In this document: positions 41,377 through 50,307 of the stretch, one piece after another
Layout: each line of letters begins with the position of its first letter
How positions within the stretch are numbered: the stretch's first letter is position 1
From: Streptomyces sp. NBC_00259
Lineage (GTDB): Bacteria > Actinomycetota > Actinomycetes > Streptomycetales > Streptomycetaceae
Assembly (NCBI RefSeq): GCF_036181745.1
Contig: NZ_CP108080.1
Coordinates: forward strand, 7,257,501-7,321,500
Direction: 5' to 3'
DNA: 64,000 nucleotides
The notes under the pieces: model-generated
What the model was told of the DNA's origin: nothing
Databases searched by the model: none
What the model saw: the letters and a program-made list of their open reading frames with translations, nothing else
Program-made: the position numbers and the translations under genes

Positions 41377-44300
41377 CTACGCCAGGGGCTCGATCCAGAC
41401 GTTGCGGTACCGCACCTTGTTGCCGTGGTCCTGGAGGCGGATCGCCCCGGCCGTCGGTCCCTCGGGCGCGCCCGCGCCGGTCGGTCCGGTGATGGCGACG
41501 TCGTCGTGGACCTTCGTGCCGTTCCACACCACCGTGACGCGGGCGTCCTCGGTCTTGGTCCCGTCGCCGTCGAAGCGGGCCGCGCGGAAGACGATGTCGT
41601 ACGTCTGCCAGGTCCCCGGCGCCCTGGCGGCGTTGACGTCTGCGGCCTTCTGCTTGTAGATCGCGGCCGCTTCGTCGTCGGCGGGGGTGACGTCGCCGTA
41701 GGAGTCGAGCACCTGGATCTCGTAGCGCTCCTGCAGATACACCCCGCTGTTGGCGCGGTCCTGGCCCGTCACGTCCGGCGGAAGCTCCGGCAGCCAGAAC
41801 TCGACGTGCAGTCGGAAGTCGCCGAAGGCCTGTTTGGTGCGGAGGTCACCGCAGCAGACCTCCATCCCGCCCGCGGTCAGCGGCCACTGCGCGGGGCGGC
41901 CGTCGTTCTGCTGCCAGCTCGCCCGGTCCGCTCCGTCGAACAGGACGACACGGCTGCCGTGAGGATGGACGGTGATGAGATCGAGGTTGACATGTCCGGT
42001 GTCGCCGGCGTCGTATCTGTAGGTGATGGTGTTCGGCCCGGCACGCAGCGGCAGTTGCTCGGTCCTGGTCGACCAGGCCTTCCAGTCGCCGGTGCTCAGC
42101 AGGCTCGTCTGCCCGGTCCTGCGGCCGTTGACGTACACGCTGAGGGTCTTCGTGCCGGTGAACGGATGCGGTCCGTTGGCGTACCGCAGGCCGATGTCGT
42201 ACGTCCCCTTCTTCCCGGCGACGACCTTGAAGGTGGTGGCCGCCCCCTCGGTCCCGTACGCGTCGACGAAGCCGCTGCCCGAGTACCCGGGGTGGTCCGT
42301 GCCGGTGCCCGCGCCGCCGCTGAGCGTCGCCTCCTCCGCCTCGTAGAGCGTCGTCGGAGGCTCCTTGCCGAGCAGGGAGTTCAGCGTGTACCAGGCCTCG
42401 GTGCTCCACAGCGTCTCACCGCCGGCGGAGCTGAAGGGACGGGGCGAGCGCACGTGCACCACCCGCCCGGGCTTCAGGCCGACGATGTCGAGCGTGACCT
42501 TCTTGCGGTCGGCGGACAGGGACGCCGCCCGCACGGCGAGCGTCTCCTCGTCCACCTTGGGGCCGCCGTAGGAGGGGGTCGGGACATAGCGCCACTGCTT
42601 GACCCGGTAGTGCGTGGCCAGTTCCTTCGCCGTCTCCTCGGAGAGCGGCTGGGTGTACTCCAGCTCGAAGCCGTTCGGCTTCGCGCGCATGGCCAGGATG
42701 TCGAAGGCGTCGGCGCCGTTGGGGGTCAGCTTCTGCAGACCGTAGGTGAGTTTGCCCTCCTGGCCCCAGTTGCCGCCGGCGCCGAGGCCGCCCGCGTAGA
42801 TCGCGCCGTCCGGACCCAGGCTGATCCGGTTGACGCCCGCTTCGAGGCCCTGGGTGTGCCGGAAGACCGCACCCTGGTACTCGCCCTTGACCTTCTCCAG
42901 GTAGGCGCGCTGCAGTCCGCCGTAGGTCACGTCGCCGAACAGCATCTGCCCGGCGAAGGGGCCCTTGGTCAGCCGGAGCGGTGTGCTGGGCGAGTTGGCT
43001 ATCTCGTTCTGCGGCAGCCAGAGCACCGGCTGCGTCACCGGCTCGGAGTCGAAGGGCCCGTCCGGATTGGTGTGATGGTTGAAGAATCGGTCCTGCTTGA
43101 TGTGCATCAGCTTGGAGGACGGGAGCCAGCCGCCCTGGTTGTCGGTCACGAAGATGTCGCCCTCGGGACCCCAGCCGATGCCGTTGGGCGTACGCAGACC
43201 GCCCGCGACGTACGACACCTTGCCGGTCTTCCGGTTCACCTTGATCGTGGTGCCGCGGTTCGGCGCGGGCTGGGGATCCGTCGTCGCGCCGCCGTAGTCG
43301 ATCGCCACCGACAGGTTCAGGTAGAAGTACCCGTCCCGATAGAGCAGACCGAAGGCGAACTCATGGAAGTTGCCGCCGAACGGCCAGGTGGCGACCGTCC
43401 TGCGGGTGTCGGTGACATCGTCCCCGTCGGTGTCCTTCAGTTCCGTCAGCTCGTGCTTCTGCGAGACGTAGATCGCCCCGTCGACGACCTTGATGCCCAT
43501 CGGCTCCTTGAGGCCGCTCGCCACCTTCTTGGCCGTCACCTTGTCCGGGCCGGTGTTCCCCGTGACGTTGCTCAGGAGATGGACCTCGCCGGCCGTGTTG
43601 TCCGTACCACCCCAGGTCGTCACGGCCAGTCGCCCGTCGGCGAGCCAGTCCATCGCGGTGATCTGCGGCTCGAACCCGCTCGGACGGAGGTCGGTCAGGG
43701 TGTAGTTCGGATGCACCGCGGTCAGGGGAAGCCCGTCACCGGGGGAGTCGGTGCCGCCCTCGCACTCCTTGCGGCCGGGGGCTGTCACCCGTACGACTCC
43801 GGCATCGGTGCTCAGCACGGAGTTCGGCACGACGGCGAAGTCGGCGGCACCGGGCGGCTTCCAGGCCAGGGTGATCTGCTGGCCGCCGGTACGGTCGAAG
43901 TGATCGATACGCAGCGAGTGATGACCTGCCGTCAGCTCGACGGTGCCGTCCTTGGGCTCCGCTCCGTGCAGGCCGTCGTGATCGATGACCGGCTTGCCGT
44001 CGATCAGCAGCCGTGAGCCGTCGTCGCTGGTCAGCCGGAAGGCGTACGCACCGTCCTGGGGGACGGTGATGTTGCCGCTCACCTGCGACACGAAGTGGTC
44101 GCCGACACCGAAGTCGGCGTCCGAGCTCCAGTCGATCGTGGGCATCAACCTGTCGACGTTCGGCGTCTGTCCCGGCTTGAGATCGCAGATCTCGCTCAAC
44201 GGCGCCTGAACATCGAAGACGCGCAGAGTGACCCCGGGCTCCTGCGGGGGCAGGTCGTCGAAGGACGCACGGGGCGCCTGAGCGGCGGCCGGCGAGGACA

Positions 44301-44406
44301 GCGCGCCGCCGGCGAGCAGCGAGGCGATGACGATGCCGGTCACGTGTCCGCGAAGCGCACGCAATCGGTGGAAGCCGCGAAGCCGGCGATACGGGCGTGG
44401 ATTCAT
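41377..44406 (-). CDS. secreted PA14 / beta-propeller / CBM / DUF1080 multidomain glycan protein
   Basis: The 1009-residue exported protein has a signal peptide (about residues 1-42), a PA14-like sugar-binding domain (about 57-190; LTSDDGSRLLIDGKPVIDHD), and a six-bladed sugar-dehydrogenase-like propeller (about 215-610; PEGDIFVTDNQGGWLPSSKL). Next come a CBM6/35-like domain (about 686-808; YEAEEATLSGGAGTG) and a C-terminal DUF1080 domain (about 819-1009; RVVLFDGADRASWQQNDG; NSGVYLQERYEIQVLDSYGD). DUF1080 proteins include 3-keto-disaccharide hydrolases. The propeller blades could supply or bind an oxidised sugar, but that is inference. AGGAGG with 4-5-nt spacing sets the ATG at 44406. Divergent from an MHS transporter. 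Confidence 0.88.
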   Translation of the reverse strand: MNPRPYRRLRGFHRLRALRGHVTGIVIASLLAGGALSSPAAAQAPRASFDDLPPQEPGVTLRVFDVQAPLSEICDLKPGQTPNVDRLMPTIDWSSDADFGVGDHFVSQVSGNITVPQDGAYAFRLTSDDGSRLLIDGKPVIDHDGLHGAEPKDGTVELTAGHHSLRIDHFDRTGGQQITLAWKPPGAADFAVVPNSVLSTDAGVVRVTAPGRKECEGGTDSPGDGLPLTAVHPNYTLTDLRPSGFEPQITAMDWLADGRLAVTTWGGTDNTAGEVHLLSNVTGNTGPDKVTAKKVASGLKEPMGIKVVDGAIYVSQKHELTELKDTDGDDVTDTRRTVATWPFGGNFHEFAFGLLYRDGYFYLNLSVAIDYGGATTDPQPAPNRGTTIKVNRKTGKVSYVAGGLRTPNGIGWGPEGDIFVTDNQGGWLPSSKLMHIKQDRFFNHHTNPDGPFDSEPVTQPVLWLPQNEIANSPSTPLRLTKGPFAGQMLFGDVTYGGLQRAYLEKVKGEYQGAVFRHTQGLEAGVNRISLGPDGAIYAGGLGAGGNWGQEGKLTYGLQKLTPNGADAFDILAMRAKPNGFELEYTQPLSEETAKELATHYRVKQWRYVPTPSYGGPKVDEETLAVRAASLSADRKKVTLDIVGLKPGRVVHVRSPRPFSSAGGETLWSTEAWYTLNSLLGKEPPTTLYEAEEATLSGGAGTGTDHPGYSGSGFVDAYGTEGAATTFKVVAGKKGTYDIGLRYANGPHPFTGTKTLSVYVNGRRTGQTSLLSTGDWKAWSTRTEQLPLRAGPNTITYRYDAGDTGHVNLDLITVHPHGSRVVLFDGADRASWQQNDGRPAQWPLTAGGMEVCCGDLRTKQAFGDFRLHVEFWLPELPPDVTGQDRANSGVYLQERYEIQVLDSYGDVTPADDEAAAIYKQKAADVNAARAPGTWQTYDIVFRAARFDGDGTKTEDARVTVVWNGTKVHDDVAITGPTGAGAPEGPTAGAIRLQDHGNKVRYRNVWIEPLA

Positions 44407-44753
44407 GCATCCTCCTGGTGCTCCCGGCACGGGGGAGCACGTGACGGTGGTGGACGTGGACCACAGCGCGGGGCGATCGGTAGGGACCGATCCGGAGGCC
44501 GCCGGACGAGCGCGTGCAGAATCTGACGCTCCGACGATTGCGACGCACACCCTAGGAGACTTTTTCCGGCGGTGTCCATACTTCGTCATCACCGAGTACA
44601 AAGTTCAGGGCGGTCAGGGGGAAGGAAACGAGCCGGAGCGCCAACTACCCCCCTGGTACTGGCAAATCGATGCCCAGCGGCGTGGAGGGCGCCGCGCGCA
44701 GCCCGAACCGATGGGGACGGTTCCGGTTCCGGAGTCCCGGGCATCTGGGGGGA
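44407..44753. other. 347-bp divergent promoter region
   Basis: It separates the PA14/DUF1080 gene (minus) from the MHS transporter (plus). It contains the minus-strand promoter-like pair at 44549-44578 and, just before the transporter start, the G-rich ribosome site GGGGGGA. I see no gene or strong palindrome in the rest. Confidence 0.5.
44549..44578 (-). promoter_or_regulatory. candidate promoter of the PA14/DUF1080 gene
   Basis: Minus-strand TGGACA (44573-44578) and TAGGGT (44549-44554) are 18 bp apart, about 145 bp before the start codon. Confidence 0.45.
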
Positions 44754-46070
44754 ATGACCGACTCCGCCGCTCTGCATTCCACGTCACGGCCGCCGCCGTC
44801 CCTCGCCCGTTCCCGCCGCGCGCTGTTCGCCGGATCCGTCGGCAACTTCGTCGAGTGGTACGAGTTCGGCGTCTACGGCTACTTCGCCACCGTCATCGCC
44901 GCCAACTTCTTCACCCCCGAGGGCGGCAGCGACGTCGAGGCGCTCGTCAAGACCTATGCGTCGTTCGCGCTGGCGTTCTTCTTCCGCCCGATCGGAGCGG
45001 TGCTCTTCGGCCGGATCGGCGACCGCATCGGCAGACGGCCCACCCTGATCCTGGTCATCGGGCTGATGACGCTCGCCACCACCCTCATCGGTCTGCTGCC
45101 CACCTACGCCACGGCAGGCGCGGCGGCCCCCTGGCTGCTGACCCTGCTGCGCGTGCTCCAAGGGCTTTCCGCGGGCGGTGAGTTCGCCGGCGCCGTGTCG
45201 CTCATGACGGAGTTCGCACCGCCGGGCCGGCGCGGGCTCTACGGATCCTGGCAGTCCTTCACCGTCGCCCTCGGGCTGCTCGGCGGCGCCGGTGCGGCGG
45301 CGCTGCTCGCGACGCTGCTGTCCGACGCCGCGCTCAACGACTGGGGCTGGCGCGTCCCGTTCCTGCTGACGCTGCCGCTCGGCCTGGTCGCGCTGTGGCT
45401 GCGGCTCCGGCTGGAGGAAACACCCAGCTTCCGCCGGGCCGACGCGGAGACCGCACCCGCTCCGCCGCCACGCCGGAAGGAGCTCGCCGGCGCCATCGTG
45501 CTGGGCGCCGGGCGCATCATGGGCTGGGCGGCCGCCGGGTACACGTTCCTCGTCGTGCTGCCGTCGTATCTGCAGTCCACGCTGGGCGCGACGTTCCGGG
45601 AGGCACTGATCGCCACCGTCCTCGCGAACCTGGGCTTCGCCGCCTCGATCATCCCCGCCGGACTCCTCAGCGACCGGATCGGCCGGCGCGCCGTCATGCT
45701 CACCGGGGCCGTACTCGTCGTGCTGCTGGCACTGCCGCTGCTGAACCTGCTCCAGGACACCGGCGCCTCCACCGCCGCCAAGGGCGGCGCGGTACTGGTC
45801 GCCGGGGCCGTCGTCGGACTGATCGCGGGGCCGGGGCCCGCCATGCTCGCCGAGATGTTCCCGACGAAGGTCCGCTGCACCGGCCTGGGCGTGGCCTACG
45901 CCCTCGCCAACGCGGTGTTCTCCGGCTGCGCAGGACTCGTCATCACCGAGCTCATCAAGCGCACCGGCAATGCCGACATCCCCGCCTACTACGCGGCGGG
46001 AGCCTGCGCCGTCAGCGTGTTCGCCCTGCTGACACTGCGCGGCGACGACCACCGGAGGCCGCTGCGATGA
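44754..46070 (+). CDS. MHS-type MFS transporter coupled to AnmK
   Basis: The 438-residue protein has twelve predicted membrane helices and the MHS signatures NFVEWYEFGVYGYFATVIA and FGRIGDRIGRRPTLILVI, with a second LLSDRIGRRAVMLTGA loop. It is a proton-linked importer of a small metabolite. The TGA stop overlaps the ATG of anmK (46067-46070), so translation is coupled and the cargo is probably processed with that enzyme, perhaps anhydro-N-acetylmuramic acid or an anhydro sugar. The ATG at 44754 follows GGGGGGA directly; an in-frame start at 44670 adds an unlikely Arg/Gly-rich extension. Confidence 0.9.
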   Translation: MTDSAALHSTSRPPPSLARSRRALFAGSVGNFVEWYEFGVYGYFATVIAANFFTPEGGSDVEALVKTYASFALAFFFRPIGAVLFGRIGDRIGRRPTLILVIGLMTLATTLIGLLPTYATAGAAAPWLLTLLRVLQGLSAGGEFAGAVSLMTEFAPPGRRGLYGSWQSFTVALGLLGGAGAAALLATLLSDAALNDWGWRVPFLLTLPLGLVALWLRLRLEETPSFRRADAETAPAPPPRRKELAGAIVLGAGRIMGWAAAGYTFLVVLPSYLQSTLGATFREALIATVLANLGFAASIIPAGLLSDRIGRRAVMLTGAVLVVLLALPLLNLLQDTGASTAAKGGAVLVAGAVVGLIAGPGPAMLAEMFPTKVRCTGLGVAYALANAVFSGCAGLVITELIKRTGNADIPAYYAAGACAVSVFALLTLRGDDHRRPLR

Positions 46071-47359
46071 GGGTCGTCGGGCTGATGTCGGGTACGTCGT
46101 ACGACGCGATCGACGCCGCGGCCGCCGATCTGGTCCTCGAGGACGGCACCCTGGTCCTCACCCCGCTCGGCATGGTCAGTGAGCCGTACTCCGTCGAGCT
46201 GCGGTCCGCGCTCGCCGGGGCGCTGCCGCCCGCGACCACCACCCTGGCGCAGGTGTGCCGGCTGGACACGCTCATCGGGCGGGCCTTCGCGGACGTCGCC
46301 GTACGCGCCGACCGGGAACTCTGCCAGGGCCGGGCCGAGCTGATCGCCTCGCACGGCCAGACCGTCTTCCACTGGACCGAGTACGGCCGGGTGCACGGCA
46401 CGCTGCAGCTCGGGCAGCCCGCGTGGATCGCCGAGGCCTGCGGCCGCCCCGTCGTCTCCGACTTCAGGCCCCGGGACATCGCGGCGAACGGCCAGGGCGC
46501 ACCGCTGGTGAGCCTGGTCGACCTGATGTGGCTGCGCGGCAGGCCGGGTGTGCCGGCCGCGCTGAACATCGGCGGCATCGCCAACCTCACCGTGCTGCCC
46601 GCCGCGGAGGGCGATCCCGCCGCGTTCGACACCGGGCCCGGCAACGCGCTCATCGACGCCGCGGTCCACGAACTGACGGCGGGCCGGCTCGCCTACGACG
46701 CCGGCGGCGCGCTCGCGGCCGGCGGCCGCGTCCACGAGCCGCTGCTGCTGAGGCTGCTGGAGGAGCCGTACTACCGCATGCCCGCGCCCAGAACGACGGG
46801 CAAGGAACTCTTCCACCGCGACTACCTCCGCTCGGCGCTCGCGGGATTCGGCGGGCTCGCCGACCGGGACGTCATCGCCACGCTCACCCGGTTGACGGCA
46901 CGGACCGTCGCCGACGCGGCCCGGCCGCTCGGCGCGACCGAGCTGATCGCCTCGGGCGGCGGCACCAGGAACCCCGTACTGATGGAGATGCTGCGCGACG
47001 AACTGGCCGGCGTCCCGCTGCGGACGTCCGACGCGCTCGGTCTGCCCGCGGCCGCGAAGGAGGCGTACGCGTTCGCCGTCCTCGGCTGGCTCACCCTCCA
47101 CGGTCTCCCGGGCAACGAGCCCTCCTGCACCGGGGCGCGGGGAGCGCGCGTGCTCGGCTCGATCACCCCGGGACGCCAACCGCTCCGGCTCCCCCCGGTG
47201 CCCGCACGCGCCCCCCGCGCACTCGTCGTCGCGCCGGGCCCGGCCGGAGCGCACCCGGCGGCCGCGACGGACCACGGGAGCGCGTCCCGGCGGCCGGGCA
47301 GTCTTGGGGCCCGTCCGCCGGATCCCGCCGGGCGACCCGATCCGGCGGACAGGCGCTAA
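46067..47359 (+). CDS. anmK: anhydro-N-acetylmuramic acid kinase
   Basis: The 430-residue protein is an AnmK-family kinase: RVVGLMSGTSYDAIDAAAAD at the start, ASHGQTVFHW, LNIGGIANLTVLP, DTGPGNALID and a C-terminal SGGGTRNPVLMEMLRDEL. It converts imported or recycled 1,6-anhydro-MurNAc to MurNAc 6-phosphate, with ring opening, using ATP. Its ATG overlaps the transporter stop (ATGA). The last ~60 residues are Pro/Ala/Gly-rich and extend beyond the fold. The pairing suggests salvage of peptidoglycan fragments. Confidence 0.92.
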   Translation: MRVVGLMSGTSYDAIDAAAADLVLEDGTLVLTPLGMVSEPYSVELRSALAGALPPATTTLAQVCRLDTLIGRAFADVAVRADRELCQGRAELIASHGQTVFHWTEYGRVHGTLQLGQPAWIAEACGRPVVSDFRPRDIAANGQGAPLVSLVDLMWLRGRPGVPAALNIGGIANLTVLPAAEGDPAAFDTGPGNALIDAAVHELTAGRLAYDAGGALAAGGRVHEPLLLRLLEEPYYRMPAPRTTGKELFHRDYLRSALAGFGGLADRDVIATLTRLTARTVADAARPLGATELIASGGGTRNPVLMEMLRDELAGVPLRTSDALGLPAAAKEAYAFAVLGWLTLHGLPGNEPSCTGARGARVLGSITPGRQPLRLPPVPARAPRALVVAPGPAGAHPAAATDHGSASRRPGSLGARPPDPAGRPDPADRR

Positions 47360-47450
47360 CGGCCGTGCGTTGCACTGGTCCGGGCCACCAGGAGGATGCG
47401 AAGCTTTCGACCCAGACACTGCCGCCGCTCACCGACGGGTGGATGCCCTC

Positions 47451-47969
47451 ATGAGACTTCGCCGACTGGTCGTCCTCCGACATGCGAAGTCGGCCTGGCC
47501 ACCCGACGTGGACGACCGCGACCGGCCACTGGCCGAGCGCGGCCTGCGCGACGCACCCGCGGCCGGACGCTGGCTGCGCGACGCCGACTGCGTCCCGGAC
47601 CTCGTCCTGTGCTCGCCCGCCGTCCGGACCCGGCAGACCTGGGACCTCGTCGCGCAGCAGCTCCCGACCAGCCCTCCGGTCCGCCACGACCCCCGTCTCT
47701 ACGGCGCCGATGCCGAGGGGCTCCTCGCCGTCGTGCGGGAGACCCCGGACACCGTGGCCACCCTGCTGCTGGTGGGCCACAACCCGGCGGTCCAGGACCT
47801 GGTGCTCCTGCTGACCTCGGAGGCGCTCGGCGACGCCCTCGAACGGACCAGGGAGAAGTTCCCGACCTCCGCCATCGCCGTCCTCACCCAGCAACGGTCG
47901 TGGCCGGAGGCCGTTCAGTCAGGCTCCCTTCTCACCGACGTCGCGGTGCCGCGCGGAGCGGCGACGTAG
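47451..47969 (+). CDS. SixA-like histidine phosphatase
   Basis: The 172-residue protein has the RHG motif as RHAKSAWPPDVDDRDRPLAE with catalytic His11, a second LVGHNPAVQDLVLLL motif, and the short SixA length. It removes phosphate from a small molecule or phosphohistidine protein. ATG at 47451 is in the normal family position (MRLRRLVVLRHAKSAW); an in-frame GTG at 47439 would add four residues. It follows anmK on the same strand after about 90 bp, with no evident link in function. Confidence 0.9.
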   Translation: MRLRRLVVLRHAKSAWPPDVDDRDRPLAERGLRDAPAAGRWLRDADCVPDLVLCSPAVRTRQTWDLVAQQLPTSPPVRHDPRLYGADAEGLLAVVRETPDTVATLLLVGHNPAVQDLVLLLTSEALGDALERTREKFPTSAIAVLTQQRSWPEAVQSGSLLTDVAVPRGAAT

Positions 47970-48114
47970 CGGCGCCCGCCGGGCCGCCGGTCACTGCCGG
48001 GCCGGCGTCGTTGCGCCTCGGGCCCGCCCGTAGCCTGGACGTTCGAACTTGGCAGGGGCGCGTCATCCCTCGAGGTGGGTGGCGCGGGCCACGAGCGGCA
48101 GGAACGGGGCGGGC

Positions 48115-49200
48115 ATGGCGCGTACGGCGGTGGTCCGGTGGACGGCGTGGACCGCGGGGGTGCTGGTCCTGGTGCTGCTGGCGGCCTGGATCTGGTGGCG
48201 GGAGAGCGAGACCGCGGCCCGCTGGCGCCAGGCCGAGGCCATGGAGACCTTCTGCGGAGGCGTGCTGGCTTACGAGCGGAGCCCGTTGTTCGAGGGGCTG
48301 CCTCCCAGCACCAAGCTGTTGACGGACCACAAGGTCGGCCGGGACGGGCACGGCTGCGTGATGGGGCGCACCCGGGCGCAGGTGACCGCCGCGCTGCTGC
48401 CCGCCGGGGATCCCGGAGGCCGGAACGCGGAGAGGGTTCTGCCGCCGCCCTTCCGCGGCGATCTGCTCCCGGTCCCTCTGACCGGTGGGTGGCGTGGTGC
48501 CGCCGACGGCGATTCGGTCCGGGTTCTGCTGAGCTGCCGGGACAGCCAGGACCTCGTCTCCGTGACGGTCGATCAGTACCTGCCCAGGATTTCCCACGAG
48601 GCGCAGGATGCTCGCCAGGAAGGGCGAGGCGAGTGGCTCCCCGAAGATCTGTACTGGGCGCGGTTCGCGACGGCGACGGCCGCCAAGGCCTCGGAGCACT
48701 GGGGCTGCGAGGCCGACACGGGCCGACCCTTGCGCGCACTGCCGTCGTTCAGCGGAGCCGAGCCGCTCGCGGGCGCGAACGGCACGTGTGCCGGCCTTCC
48801 CTTCGCCGTCGACGAGCGGCTGGACACTCTCTCGGAGACCGTCACCAGCAGCAGCGCCCTGTACGAGGCGTGCCAGGTCGGGGCCCTGTCCCACTTCGAC
48901 GGCCGCTACTGGTTCCTCGCCCGCTTCGGAGCCTATGCGACGCGCGACCGTGACCGGGTCCTCCCGGATGACGCGCGCGATGCCGGAGTCGGCGACCACC
49001 TGCTGTGGGGAAGCGCCCGCTGTCCTGGCCACACGGAGCGCGCGTTGTTCACCGCCGAGATTCCGCCCGAGGCGGCCACCGTGTGGATGCCCGGGAAGAA
49101 GGGCAAGGAGACCTTCGGCATGCCCGCCTTCCGGGAGTTCGCGGAGCGGTCGGCCGAGCGCCATGGCTGCACGGACCTGCGCCTGCCTCCCGCCTCCTGA
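48115..49200 (+). CDS. single-pass membrane-anchored extracytoplasmic protein, unrecognised
   Basis: The 361-residue product has one N-terminal membrane helix (about residues 10-28; WTAGVLVLVLLAAWIWW), then a large presumably external domain with conserved-looking Cys residues (for example METFCGGVLAYE, RDGHGCVMG, HWGCEADTG, NGTCAGLPF, LYEACQVG and HGCTDLRL). The repeated Cys spacing and GTCAGLPF-like segment suggest two related halves, so it may be an internal duplication. I recognise no family. ATG at 48115 has AGGAACGGGG upstream. It is convergent with an integral membrane protein gene. Confidence 0.75.
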   Translation: MARTAVVRWTAWTAGVLVLVLLAAWIWWRESETAARWRQAEAMETFCGGVLAYERSPLFEGLPPSTKLLTDHKVGRDGHGCVMGRTRAQVTAALLPAGDPGGRNAERVLPPPFRGDLLPVPLTGGWRGAADGDSVRVLLSCRDSQDLVSVTVDQYLPRISHEAQDARQEGRGEWLPEDLYWARFATATAAKASEHWGCEADTGRPLRALPSFSGAEPLAGANGTCAGLPFAVDERLDTLSETVTSSSALYEACQVGALSHFDGRYWFLARFGAYATRDRDRVLPDDARDAGVGDHLLWGSARCPGHTERALFTAEIPPEAATVWMPGKKGKETFGMPAFREFAERSAERHGCTDLRLPPAS

Positions 49201-49223
49201 AACGGGCCGGCCCGCACCCGTGC

Positions 49224-50060
49224 CTACGGGCGCTCGAACGCCTGGAGCACCCCGCCCAGTGCGAAGCACGACGCGCCCAGAAGGGTTCCCCAGTTGGCGA
49301 TCCCGGCGTTCACCAGGCTCCCCGTTCCCGGCCGGGTGAAGTCGGCCAGGGCCGAGACCATGAACAGCGCGGATCCGATCTGGTTGACGGCCACGATCCA
49401 CCAGCCGAGGTCGTGCGCGCGGATGCGCGGACGGCCGTGGGACACCTCGACCAGGGCGAGATGACCGGAGATCAGGAACAGCAGGCAGCCGACCATGTCG
49501 GGGGCCCAGATCAGCCGGTTCGACTGCTGCGTGGTGAGCCCGTGGAGGAACGAGTCCAGCAGGTTGATGCCGAAGACCAGCGTCCCGGCGAAGAGCACGA
49601 AGGTGCTGAGCCAGTCGATCCGCATCGGCTCGTAGCTCCACCACCGCCAGTGCCCCGACCGCAAGGTGCCCGATGTGCCGCCCGGCCGGGGCGCGTTGAC
49701 CGTCTGGAGCAGTGAGGCGTAGCCGCCGGTGCTGAAGAACAGACCTCCGGCGAAGTAGACCGCGGCACTCGTCGTCGGGCTGCCCGACCCGAGGGCGAGG
49801 GCGGCGCCGAGTGCGAACAGCGCTCCGCCGATCGTGAAGGCCACGGCGGCCGTGGTGTTGAGCCTGCGCAGCCGGTCGAGCGTGGGGGTGTCCGCCGGCC
49901 GGGCGACGGCCGTCGCGTCCTCGGTGGTCCGGACGCTGAGCGCACCCCGTTTGCGTACGGCCCGCGACTCCCAGACCGCCATGCCGCCTTCGGCGAGGCG
50001 CCACGTCCGTCGTGTCGTGAACGGTCCCGCGCCTTCGGCGATCTCTTCGACATGACCCAC
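49224..50060 (-). CDS. integral membrane protein, unrecognised
   Basis: The 278-residue protein starts with a 68-residue polar segment and then has about six membrane helices (for example AVAFTIGGALFALGAALALG and GLFFSTGGYASLLQTV). A Trp-rich loop (SGHWRWWSYEPMRIDW) lies in the middle. The pattern is reminiscent of paired YrhK-like helices but I cannot assign a family. GTG at 50060 is supported by TACGCT 7 nt upstream and no ribosome site; an ATG at 49982 is possible. Divergent from a GH20 gene. Confidence 0.75.
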   Translation of the reverse strand: MGHVEEIAEGAGPFTTRRTWRLAEGGMAVWESRAVRKRGALSVRTTEDATAVARPADTPTLDRLRRLNTTAAVAFTIGGALFALGAALALGSGSPTTSAAVYFAGGLFFSTGGYASLLQTVNAPRPGGTSGTLRSGHWRWWSYEPMRIDWLSTFVLFAGTLVFGINLLDSFLHGLTTQQSNRLIWAPDMVGCLLFLISGHLALVEVSHGRPRIRAHDLGWWIVAVNQIGSALFMVSALADFTRPGTGSLVNAGIANWGTLLGASCFALGGVLQAFERP

Positions 50061-50067
50061 GCGGACC

Positions 50068-50073
50068 AGCGTA
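50068..50073 (-). promoter_or_regulatory. -10 box TACGCT for a leaderless membrane-protein transcript
   Basis: On the minus strand TACGCT ends 7 nt before the GTG at 50060. Confidence 0.5.
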
Positions 50074-50163
50074 CTGATCCCGGTGCCCGGAATGTTCCAT
50101 GGTGCGGGTAAGGGACCGTGTCGCCGTCTTCGCCCCAGGGATCGGATCTCTCTCTGCTCAAAT

Positions 50164-50181
50164 GTCCAAGCGGACTTGGAC
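50164..50181. promoter_or_regulatory. GTCCAAG-CGGA-CTTGGAC dyad upstream of GH20
   Basis: A perfect 18-bp inverted repeat with a 4-nt centre in the divergent GH20 promoter region. A shorter dyad GGGACG-C-CGTCCC lies at 50215-50227. No matching regulator is nearby. Confidence 0.5.
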
Positions 50182-50307
50182 GTTCTGCAGTCCTTCAGTG
50201 AGAAACATTGACCTGGGACGCCGTCCCTGGATTGGATCGACAGGTAGAGATCTCAGGATAGAGGTCCGATGACTTCGCCATGTAATCCCACTCCGACGGG
50301 AGTTGCA

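Noticed and set aside
41236..44016. A 926-codon plus-strand frame opposite the PA14/DUF1080 gene
   Set aside because: The minus-strand protein has recognisable domains and a ribosome site.
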